This document shows positions 55,074 to 64,000 of a DNA stretch of 64,000 bases, piece by piece. The position numbers and the translations under genes are program-made. The notes under the pieces were generated by a model. That model saw only the letters and a program-made list of their open reading frames with translations. It did no database searches and was not told the origin of the DNA. The DNA is from Taxawa tesnikishii (nom. ined.) (lineage: Eukaryota > Ascomycota > Dothideomycetes > Dothideales), in NCBI GenBank assembly GCA_030247885.1, contig JAPDRO010000028.1, positions 62,001 to 126,000 on the forward strand, written 5' to 3'. Each line of letters begins with the position of its first letter. The first letter of the stretch is position 1.

Positions 55074-57950
55074 ATGGCCAAAGCCAAGGTGACGCGCGCC
55101 TCGTCCGCTTCTTCTTCAGGCTCTTCCTCCTGCATCAACGTCGCTGGTGCAGCGGCGCGCGACTCCTCCCCATCCGCCGCGTCTCAGGCGTCGTCTCATG
55201 CATCCACACCACCGACTTCTTTCGCGGGGAGAGCGTAGATGCCGAGGAGAGAGGCAAGACGCTCTTCGACCGCATCGCTCAGCTGGACGGCCAGGAGGAA
55301 ACCGCGGATCTGGAGCAACCGCCGTCGCGCTCCCGCAGCGCAAAACGCTCAAAGTCGGCTGTCGCGAGCTACAACCTGGCTGCGCTCTCTGACGCGCAAT
55401 GGGGCTCGGCGAAAGCCAGGACGAAAAACACGAGTACGCGTACGTTCTCCGGTGAGACGCTCGTTGATCGTGGGGAGAGCTCTACGTCGACGCCGCAGCG
55501 GGAGCTGCTGCGTGAAGGGGTCAAGGCACTGGATGTGGATTCGGAGACGGATGAGTTGGATGCCGATGCTCCGGAAGCTTCGGAGGGACCGTCTGCGAAG
55601 AAGGTCAGGAGCCGACGCAACAGCGCTCACTTGCTGGCCAAGGCTGCTGTCGGTGCCGTGAGCAAGGTTAAGAGCGTACTGGGCAAGCGTGGCAGAGAGG
55701 CCATGGATGCGGGCAAGGAGGCGCTGGGGATCAAAAGTAAACGGCAGAGCTCACGATTGGCGGTGCTGGAGCAAGACAAGGCCGGTTCGGCTGAAGTGGA
55801 GGAAGAGGACGAACGGGAGCAACCCAGCAAGAAGTCACGAGCGCTAGTGTCGAACCTGCAAGACATGGGCCTTGTTGCACCGAATAAGACGAGCGGCAAG
55901 GGCAAGCGTGGTAAACACTTTCTCGAACAGGGCCTCTATGTCGGCCAGCAGGAGAGCCTGACGGAATCGAAGAAAAGAGTAAGGAATGCGGTGCTCCCTC
56001 GCGCCCGCAATCGTGTGGTTCCAATGCCACGACGGTCCAGCGTACCGCCCTTCCACTCCCTATGTTCCAGCACGCTTTTGAGAAGATGAACGACAAGAAC
56101 TTCGCCCTCCCCTTCGATGTCTTCGCTCCCTGCCCGCGGACAGAGAAGCCCAAAGACTGGATCAAGAAGAACAAGAACGTCTTCATCGGCGACGCAAAGA
56201 GCGAGTGGAGGATCATGAAGCTCGAAGCCTCCGTCTGCACATGCAAACCTCCACCGCCGGGATCCAAGGAGCTGGGATGTGGAGAAAACTGCATCAACCG
56301 CAGCATGGAGTACGAATGCGACGACAGCAACTGCAAGCTTGGCGCGGAACTGTGCAGCAATCGCGCGTTTGCGGAGCTCGCTGCGAGGTACAAGCCCCTG
56401 AAGAGGGATGCGGGAAGGGAAGACGACAGGAAGAAGGTCAATGCTTACAATGTCGGTGTTGACGTGTTCAAGACGGGAGATCGTGGATTCGGCGTCAGGT
56501 CTAACAGGACGTTCAAGCCTGGTCAGATTATTGTCGAGTATAGCGGTGAGGTCATCAACCAGGAGGAATGCGATAGAAGGATGAACAACGAGTACAAGGG
56601 CAAGGACGTGAGTAACTCATCCCAAGCCAGCACGGTGGTGCGTACATTTGCTGCGGAGCAGCAACAGCTAAACGATATTTGACCACAGGACTACTACCTC
56701 ATGACCTTCGAGCAACGCCTCATCATCGACGCCACCAAAGGCTCCATCGCCCGCTTCGTCAACCACTCCTGCGAGCCCAACTGCACGATGGAGAAACGCA
56801 CCGTGGCCGGCGTTCCCCGCATGGCTCTCTTCGCCGGCCCCAACGGCATCATGACGGGCGAGGAGCTCACGTACGATTACAACTTCGACCCCTTCTCGGA
56901 CAAGAACGTGCAGGTGTGTCGGTGCGGCGCGCCCACGTGTCGCGGCTACCTGGGCCCGAGGATGAACGAGGCGGAGAAGCGGCAGATGCTGAGGGAGTTG
57001 GAGAGGAAGGAGAAGGAAGAGAGAGAAGCAAAGGAGAGGCGGGAGCGGGAGAAGGAGAGTCTGAGCGCGACGCTGAAGAGGAAACTGCTCGGCGTCGGCG
57101 GCGAGAGCGGCGACACCAAGGAAGAGAAGAAGGTCCTGAAGAAACGCAAGGTGCCGTCCCTGCCGCGCGGATGGGCGTACGTCGACCCCAAGGTCGAGGC
57201 CCAGAGGCTGCAGGAGGAGGCCATCGTCAAGGGCAAGGCGCTCAATACCCTCCAAGCGTTGGTCACGAGCAAACTCGAAACCACCACCGTCCGGAGCGAT
57301 AGGGAGGAGAGACGCCTGCGTCGCGTTTCCAGCGCCACGGTCACGGCGGTCGAGAAAGGTGGTCGCAAGAGCATCGTCCGCAAGACGGAGACTAGGATCG
57401 AGCGCAGCGTCTCCCTATACCAAAGACAACGAGTCGGAAGGCGGGGACACCGAAGCCCAAGAAGGTCGAAGCAAGCGAAGCCGACAACGACAACGACAAC
57501 GGAGACTCCGACGCCGACGCCGACGCGAACGAGGAGCAGCACAAGCAAGAAACCGCCCTCTCGAAACGGGCCAAGGGGAACCCACAAACAACCTCCAGCC
57601 TGCTCTCCCGCGCCGCCACAAACCTCTCGCGCACCGCGTCCGTGCTCTCCCGTCACAGGACCGAAAAGGACAACGACGACGTCGACGACGACGACGGCGG
57701 TGTCGTCGTCAGGGAGAGGAAGGTCCTGAGGCAGACCACGCTCAGCTTCTCCAAGTTCCAGCCGCCGGAGAAGGCGGGCGAGGAGGTCGCGCCCCTGTTG
57801 CCCGCGCGCGGGGAGAGGGAGAGGGAGAGGGAGGGTAAGCTGAAGCGCGCGGGGAGCGTGAGGGGCGTGATGGGTGCGCTGGGGCTGGGGAAGGGCGGCG
57901 GGGAGGGGAGGGAGAGGGAGAAGGAGAAGAGGAAGAGCACGGTTTGGTAA
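55074..57950 (+). CDS. AWS-SET-postSET histone methyltransferase (Ash1-type, probable H3K36)
   Basis: Exons 55074-55978, 56041-56607 and 56689-57950 encode about 911 aa. The N-terminal third is Ser/Lys-rich. An AWS domain (CTCKPPPP, CGENCINRSMEYEC, ELCSNRAF) begins near residue 367. The SET domain has DRGFGVRSNR, IVEYSGEVI, the SAM/catalytic motif NHSCEPNC (about 516) and ELTYDYNFDPF. The post-SET motif CRCGAPTCRGYLG (about 567) supplies the zinc Cys. A long Lys/Glu/Arg-rich tail follows, with FSKFQPPEK near the end. AWS plus SET plus post-SET fits Set2 or Ash1; absence of a visible WW/SRI tail favours Ash1. G run 55226-55229 (restoring FAGESVDAEE) and C run 57413-57415 (restoring SVSPIPKTTSRK) each lack one base; then 2736 nt. 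Confidence 0.85.
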
Positions 57951-58503
57951 AAGGCCCTCAGGGGATGATGGATTGTTGAGGGGGTAGTGATGCTGGATTC
58001 ATTTTATCCGGACTGGCATTTCGCAGATGCGTACGGAAACTCTTGCGGTGTCTTTAGGTTGGTTTTTGTTCTGTTGGCGCGGTTGCTTTGGTGCTTTTTT
58101 TCCCCCTGAACTCATGGCGAGGCGTTTTCTCATTCAGACGTTTTGTTCCCTCCCTCGTCTTTCTTGATCCGATCTCTGGGCGAGCAATCGTGGTTGTTGG
58201 CTTCTGGAGGTGGTTTTTACAGGTATCCTTAGCATAGTGCACCTGATCTTATGAGTTCTCCGTTCGAAGCTAGCTGGTTGTCGCTGTGCGGATTCTGTTA
58301 CAGTCGCGTTGGAGATCAACTCTGACACGGATCGACGACGCATACATTCATGTTTCGCTCGTGTTGCATTCGACTCAAAAAAGTTACTACTACCCGACTC
58401 CGCGACATCCCTCACGTCGCTCACCTACTCGACCTTTTCCCTTCTTCCGCCTCACCTCACCGTCCCAGCTCGGGGGTCGGCGGGACTGGGGGCGTGGGGT
58501 GGA
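57951..58503. other. Convergent 3' intergenic region
   Basis: This region lies between the stop codons of the SET gene (plus) and the OPT gene (minus). It presumably holds both 3' UTRs; there is no gene-like frame. Confidence 0.5.
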
Positions 58504-61500
58504 TCAAGACCACGTCCCGTTCGCGGGCCCGAACATGCCACTGGCCGGCATGTCGTACCACGCAACACCGTTCCCATCCGCCGTGTTCGCGAAGACGTTG
58601 TTGCCCCACCAGTCCGGGAAGCTGTAGCCTGGATAACTGACCGCGAAGAAGATGATGATACCGGCCAGCGCGGTGCCGGTGTCGAGAGCCGCTGCGAGGA
58701 CTGGAGGTAGCGAACATTGTCAGTCCCTCGCCTCGATTCGTCAAGCACCGTAAAGAAAGCACCGTAAAGGAAGCACTGCAGAAGGGGGATAACGGAAGAG
58801 AAGAGGCACGGAGGTAAGGAGAGAAGGAGGGGGTGGTGGGAGGAGGAGGAGGAGGAGGAGGAGCTCACCGTAGTTGTACTTGGTCCACCACGCGAAAAAC
58901 CTCCTCTTGATCCATCCGTTGAACACCCAATTGACCAGCGCCCAGCTCGAGTAGTTGATCCCGGTGGCCGGGGGCACATTGTATGTTCCGACGAAGATGA
59001 GTGGCCAGTTGATCCACCTGAAGATTTCCTTCCCCGTCTTCTTATACAGGAGCCACGTGATGATGGGCATCAAGGCGCCGATCCAGAAGAAGTGCAAGAG
59101 CCCGCTGTAGATCTTGCCGACGGAATAGAGGCGTTTGGGTCCAATGAGTCCCCAGATGACCGACGAGGAGAAGACGGTACGTCCGTTGGGACAAGTGAAG
59201 GAGTCGGCTTGGTCGGAAGTGCAGATGTCGTCAATGTTGCCGAGCATCCAGAGGGTGACGCCGGCCTGGGTCAGGGCCCCGAGGATCTGTAGATTCGCGT
59301 CAGTGGAGTGTAGAATGGATGATGTTGTGAAGGGAGGGGCGCACGGCAGCAAAACCTTGGGCGAAGAAGATTGTACGGGGCGCGATCTTGAAATAGTGGC
59401 CGAGTTTCATGTCTGAGATACTTTTGTTAGGGTCAAAGGACATGGGAACGATAGTGATCTGCATCGGGGGCCCACCTTGAGCGAAGAAGATGCCTTGACT
59501 GACGACGTCTTCGCTTAGGATCTTGAAGATCATGTTCGCTAGGGGTTTCTGTTACAGAGATTGTGTTAGTCTGGCGAGGCCAAGCAGATCGATCTGAGGT
59601 CGTGCCGTCTTACCCCTGCAAACATGTATCCACCGATAAACTCGCTGAGCACGTTCAGCTGGTTCGCGTCAACATTCGTGATTCCCTGAATGAGACCACA
59701 CGGGATCATATAGATCGCCGGAATCAGCAGAGCTAGGAAGACTCCATATACTGGTAACTCAGTGTGGAACACTTCGACCATGACAATAGACAGGGCGGTA
59801 AAGACAACGATCAGAACCGCATACCACCACCGCGGCGTCTTTCTGTAGGCCAGCATGAGTCTTCCGTGAATATCGAGCTTACGCTCTCCGCGCAAAGCCA
59901 TCCAGATATCCTTTCCGTGCCAGAGGTAAACGTGCACGATGACCGAGGTGATGGAGGCGAAGGAAAGACCATACACGAACGCGAATGTGGCGCTGAGGAA
60001 GGGAGGAGAGTACTGGCTATAAGCAACAGGATCGAGCGTACCAGAGGCGTCTACGACCTTGGTAACGTTGTAAGCGGCACCTGTATTATCATAGACGTCT
60101 GCTGTCATCTTCGGCTTGTCAGCGCTCTTTGCTCTTTTGGCCCCCACCGCTGCTACACGAAGCTTACCAGTGGCAGGTATGCGGTGTACCTGGAGATCCA
60201 TCAGCACAGGAAACGGAACTCTAGTACATGGCAATCTCACCAAACATTGGTATAGTACAATCCAGGAACCACAACCCAAAATGCCGCAACGAACCCGAAG
60301 AAAACGTTGAGCGCTGCCCAGGTGGGTGAAAGCAGCGGGTTGGTGTTGTAGGCAACTTGACTCCAGTCGAAAGTGATCGGGCTCATCCCAAGCCCAGTCT
60401 GCATCCCAAACAGTTGGTTGACGACCCTGTTTTTCGGAGCGGCCCAGCAAATGAATGTGAAATAGCTAAGAGCCACAAACAAGCCACCCGGCAACCAGTA
60501 CCACGCGAACGCGCAAGCGAGTGCGATAAAGAAGAATCGTAGACGCGAGATTCTCCAACCGTTTGCGATTGCATTGGCCTTGCTATGCAGCGTATTGAGC
60601 AGAGCGCAGTTACCGAGAACACCAGGCCAGATGATGTTGGCCGGTTCGACGAGCCAAGGCGCGCAGAGTCCCGCAATACCGAAGCCGAGAAGCTGGCAAC
60701 AGAGTACAAGCAGCACGGAAAGACCTGGTTTCAACTCGAAGCCATAGAATTTCATTGCCGCTTGAATGATGCCGGTCGCGTCGGCTCCGCCCGCATATCC
60801 GATTGTCACGTTGCTCATGATTGTAATGACGACGTGTTCTTTAATGTTGAAGTGCCGGTCTGGGTTGATGCACCATTTTCCCAGGGGCCCGAGGTCGACG
60901 GTCCATAAAGGAAGGACGTGTGCGAGAAAGACGCCCATTGGGAAGGCGAGCAACTCCGCGACTAGAGATACGATGTGTACAGCTGGGTACCGGAGGGAGA
61001 AGAATTGGTTGACCTGCACGATGTAAGCGATGCTGAGCATGAAGATGCCACAAGAGCAACGAAATTGTACTTACTCCTGCCCCCAAGAAGGTCCAGATGA
61101 TACCTAAGATCCTGTGCTAATTCAACATTTCGGTGTGACTATGGCGGACCAGCACCTGCACTTACCACATGCGTAGAGTATTGACTGGGATAGTTGGGTC
61201 GTCTGTCTCTGGCACGACAGCGCGGACTGAACATACGATCAGTGTCTGCGCCGCCTTTTTGCTTTTTGAACGTTGCGCATGCGGTACCTTCGGGGTATGG
61301 TGAAGTATCCTCATCTACATCCTTGATTTCCCCATCATGCAGCACCTTGTCAACGTCCACCTCAATCTCTTGCAGATGCCCATGTTCAACGTCCACCGGC
61401 TGAACGTCATGTTCGATGTCACCTCCCTTGGTGTCTTGTGGAATGCCGTGTTCATCAGCTTTGCTGCTACTTCCTAGCGTGTTCAGCTGCACCGAGTCCG

Positions 61501-61543
61501 TGTCTCGACGTGCGGCCGGCCAGGGCCTTCGTATGCGATTCAT
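58504..61543 (-). CDS. Oligopeptide transporter, OPT family
   Basis: Ten exons (61288-61543, 61166-61226, 61075-61111, 60241-61013, 60168-60189, 59614-60108, 59476-59548, 59345-59412, 58869-59286, 58504-58700) sum to 2400 nt, 799 aa, with no frame defect. An acidic cytosolic N-terminus leads to VPETDDPTIPVNTLRMW, then many membrane helices. OPT features include GAGVNQFFSLRYP, KEHVVITIMSNV, NWSQVAYNTNPLLSP-like FDWSQVAYNTNPLLSP, YYTNVWYTAYLPL-MTADVYDNTG, NQLNVLSEFIGGY and NYSSWALVNWVFN. Small-peptide/glutathione proton symporters of the plasma membrane belong here; the substrate cannot be told. A 22-nt micro-exon (60168-60189) encodes most of YTAYLPL. It shares a 784-bp divergent promoter region with the MFS gene. 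Confidence 0.93.
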
Positions 61544-62327
61544 CTTTCCAGCTCAAGAGATATTCCAAACAAGAACGCGAGACTGGTTGACGCGCATGCC
61601 TGAGCCAGACGGATGCGGGCAACCCATTGCGCTTATATGGAACAACCAAAAGAAACCTAAGTACCTACATCGGCCGCGCCTATCATAAGGTTACAGGCTT
61701 AGGACGTAACAGGTACAGAGTAGCACTCTATCATAGTTCCTTCTGACTCTCTTATCAGAGCTCGGCGTATCTTTGGCTGACTGCTATCGTGATGCCGGGG
61801 TTTGTACTGCTGCTACTGCTGCAAGGTAATGGTCGAGGCTTGTTCGCATGACCTCAATTGGGTTTTGATTCGCCGGGATCGCCCTAGACCTGCCAAACTT
61901 GGCATAGTGCTTAATACTGATTGCTTGGTATACGTATCCCTCGCCGGCGGAGGATCGCAAAGCTGAGATGGCAATGGCGTTCGGAACAAATCGCATGGAG
62001 TGATAGGTGACTGACGAAAGAACGACGCGGTGTAGGCGCCTTGTGTATATCCGTGTTCAACAGTCTCGCAGATCGGATTTGTAGGTAGAGGTAAGCACAA
62101 ACGGCCCCTTGAAAACGTTGTTTTCGCCGAACCTTGGCATATTGCTTGGTGGATTACGTGTTCGGCTGGCGGCAACACGGGCGGCCAACGTCACCCCGCG
62201 AACACACGACGTGGGGTTCCATCTCTGTACAGCAGATCCTGGTTCACCATGCAACGCACCAATTGAAGTGCCAATCCGTTCCGTCAGTCAAAGATGCGGA
62301 CGAGAGCCTGAGCAGTAACGACATATC
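61544..62327. promoter_or_regulatory. Divergent promoter region between OPT and MFS transporters
   Basis: The region has no gene-like frame. A 15-mer occurs twice in the same sense with one mismatch: CTTGGCATAGTGCTT at 61898-61912 and CTTGGCATATTGCTT at 62133-62147. Shared regulation of the two transporters is possible but only inferred from their arrangement. Confidence 0.45.
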
Positions 62328-63704
62328 ATGTCTTCCCACTCACTTTCCTCTTCCGACAACATCCCACTGCGCGATATCCATACGCCCGACTCATCCATTG
62401 CCTCCTCCGATTTCTCGCACCTGCTCTCCGAAGATGGTGAAGGCGACGAAGACGATGACGGCCTACCACCCGTTGACGGCGGCCTCCATGCCTGGCGCTG
62501 TCTGCTCGGATGCTGGTTGATCGAGTTCATGCTATGGGGATTCCCGCTCTCCTTCGGCATATTCCAGTCTTACTACTCTACCCATCCTTTGTTCGCGTCC
62601 AGCAGCAGCATTCCCACCATTGGGACTCTCGCTACGGGCTTGTCGTACCTTGGCATGCCGTTTGCCAACCTGCTCGCTCTGCGCTGGCCATACCATCGCA
62701 GGTTGATGTGCGCGCTGGGATTTACGCTGTGTGTCCTGGGTCTACTGGGAGCGTCTTTCGCCACGCAGACATGGCATCTACTACTCTGTCAGGGCGTGCT
62801 ATACGGCACTAGCTGGGTGGTATGCTACACTCCGTTCCTGTTCATGCTCAACGAATGGTTCGAGGAGAAGCGAGGTCTGGCGTATGGGATCCTCTTCGCT
62901 GCAGGTGGCGTCGGTGGTCTGGTCGTTCCTCTGACTGTCGGGTCTCTGATGCAGCGGTTCGGGTTCCGCGTTGCGCTGAGGGTCTTTGCGATCGCTACGC
63001 TCGTCGTTGGTGGAACTGGGCTGCTCATGATTAAGCCACGTATTCCGCCTGGAGGACGCCGAAATACCGTGCACAAAAAGTCCGGGAAGTGGGCAGGACT
63101 GAAACAGGTCCTACGCGATACGCACTTCCCGATCTTCGCAACCGCAATCTTCCTACAAGGGCTCGGTTTCTTCTTACCCAACATCTTCCTCCCTGCCTTT
63201 GCTGTAGATCTCTCTCTTCCGTCGACTGCTGGCTCCGGTCTTCTGGCGCTTGTGAGTGCATCTCAAGTTCTAGGTCAAGTTGGACTCGGCTGGATCTCTG
63301 ACAAGCTGAACCCCTACATTCCAACCTCCGCTGCCGCTTTCATCTCTGGGCTCTCTGTCCTGTTTCTTTGGGCTCCCTCAAAGACAATGTCCGGTCTGAC
63401 GCCTTTTGCCATTCTCTGGGGTCTCTTCTCCGCCTCTTATAGCGTATCGTACAGCCAAGTCTGCAACTTCTTGGTTGATGACCCAGATATGGTCATGACC
63501 ATCTATGGTGTCCTCTCGTTTGAGAGAGGCGTGGCAAACATTCTTGAAGGGCCTATAAGTGCCTTCTTGCTGGGAGATGCTGTCAAAGTTGATGCGTATG
63601 CGTTGGGCAGGTATCAAGGCATTGTGTGGTTTACTGGTATGTGTATGCTTCTGAGCTCTTTAGGTGGTGCGGGCATGTTTTTGCCACGAAGAACTAGACG
63701 ATGA
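62328..63704 (+). CDS. MFS transporter, monocarboxylate-transporter-like
   Basis: A single exon encodes 458 aa with an intact frame. A Ser/Asp-rich cytosolic N-terminus (about 48 residues) ends DGGLHAWRCLLGCWLIEF, the usual start of fungal MCT-like MFS proteins (D-G-x-x-A-W). Twelve hydrophobic segments can be counted. Signature-like loops include YHRRLMCALG after helix 3 and NEWFEEKRGLAYG between helices 4 and 5, and GWISDKLNP is the second-half A-motif. Such proteins move monocarboxylates, riboflavin or unknown solutes across the plasma membrane. The neighbour in divergent orientation is an OPT transporter. Confidence 0.92.
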   Translation: MSSHSLSSSDNIPLRDIHTPDSSIASSDFSHLLSEDGEGDEDDDGLPPVDGGLHAWRCLLGCWLIEFMLWGFPLSFGIFQSYYSTHPLFASSSSIPTIGTLATGLSYLGMPFANLLALRWPYHRRLMCALGFTLCVLGLLGASFATQTWHLLLCQGVLYGTSWVVCYTPFLFMLNEWFEEKRGLAYGILFAAGGVGGLVVPLTVGSLMQRFGFRVALRVFAIATLVVGGTGLLMIKPRIPPGGRRNTVHKKSGKWAGLKQVLRDTHFPIFATAIFLQGLGFFLPNIFLPAFAVDLSLPSTAGSGLLALVSASQVLGQVGLGWISDKLNPYIPTSAAAFISGLSVLFLWAPSKTMSGLTPFAILWGLFSASYSVSYSQVCNFLVDDPDMVMTIYGVLSFERGVANILEGPISAFLLGDAVKVDAYALGRYQGIVWFTGMCMLLSSLGGAGMFLPRRTRR

Positions 63705-64000
63705 ATGTGTACGCAAATTGTATATGAGCACGTACGCCAAATTCTTCACGAAGGTTTTAGATCTCGCAGGTGATATGTTGCCATCAAGTCCAACCACTGC
63801 GTAGACCTGGTTATTGGTGTAAGCTCGTGCCGTCTTGCCACGCCACGGAGAATCAGCTGATAGTGGGTCTGAAGTTCACGTTAATTCAGTACCAGAACGT
63901 TACCGGAGCTTTTCAAAAATGTTGATACACGCTTTTCCAAATACATGTATATGCTGAGCGAAGTCAGAAAAGCACGAAAGGGGAGTTGCGGATATTACAT

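Noticed and set aside
344-57415. Programmed frameshifting as an explanation for the many frame changes
   Set aside because: There are too many cases in unrelated genes, no shared slippery heptamer or downstream structure, and all are at homopolymers with the sign of a lost base.
56946-57656. 236-codon minus-strand frame opposite the SET gene tail
   Set aside because: Shadow of the Lys/Glu/Arg-rich tail; hydrophobic runs come from complementing that codon bias.
1-64000. Transposons, retroelements or virus-derived genes
   Set aside because: I looked for reverse transcriptase, integrase, transposase and capsid motifs in the listed frames and found none that can be supported.

Overview
This window looks like chromosomal DNA of a filamentous ascomycete (Pezizomycotina, plausibly a Dothideomycete; the exact genus cannot be read from it). 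The reasons are many short GT-AG introns of about 50-60 nt with CTNAC-type branch sites, a nuclear tRNA-Lys with an intron, an arginine attenuator peptide uORF in front of CPA1, and families typical of such fungi (Clr5-ankyrin, LAM-type GRAM/VASt, OPT, 2EXR/F-box). I see no rRNA, CRISPR array, transposase, reverse transcriptase or capsid gene.

Layout. 0-6 kb is accessory in character: the 3' part of one SDR gene, a convergent complete SDR gene, a four-exon membrane protein, and a GH5 glucanase remnant lacking its 5' half. 6.8-10.2 kb holds a RING + RS-domain protein. An alpha/beta hydrolase follows (10.9-12.2 kb), then tRNA-Lys(CUU) at 12.6 kb, a sparse stretch with a clustered 11-mer, and a Clr5-ankyrin gene (14.7-17.1 kb). 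17.2-31 kb is conserved housekeeping: CPA1 with its spliced uORF, an MIT-domain (Atg38-like) gene, a LAM-type sterol-transfer protein, a pinin/SDK-like protein, a zinc-type dehydrogenase and a CECR5-type HAD hydrolase. 31-46 kb carries an F-box/LRR gene, a decayed F-box-like fragment, an acidic nuclear-type protein, phosducin-like PLP2, an AP-1-like bZIP and a SPOUT methyltransferase, separated by long empty stretches. 47.6-63.7 kb has a large conserved hypothetical protein, a small mitochondrial membrane protein, the DHHC palmitoyltransferase Erf2, an AWS-SET-postSET (Ash1-type) methyltransferase, and a divergent OPT transporter / MFS transporter pair.

The genes do not form one pathway. No new defence or biosynthetic system is evident, and I do not claim one. 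The two strongest observations are (i) the arginine attenuator uORF of CPA1, which reads correctly only after removal of a 78-nt intron, and (ii) a repeated pattern in which conserved genes are interrupted by the loss of one base in a homopolymer run (at least eighteen cases, on both strands). In nearly every case, adding back one base and using the proposed introns gives a coding length divisible by three. That points to base-calling error in the assembly rather than to biology, and anyone annotating this window should allow for it.

Exon limits quoted below were chosen by hand from GT/AG signals, phase and protein continuity. No search was run, so family names rest on recognised motifs.
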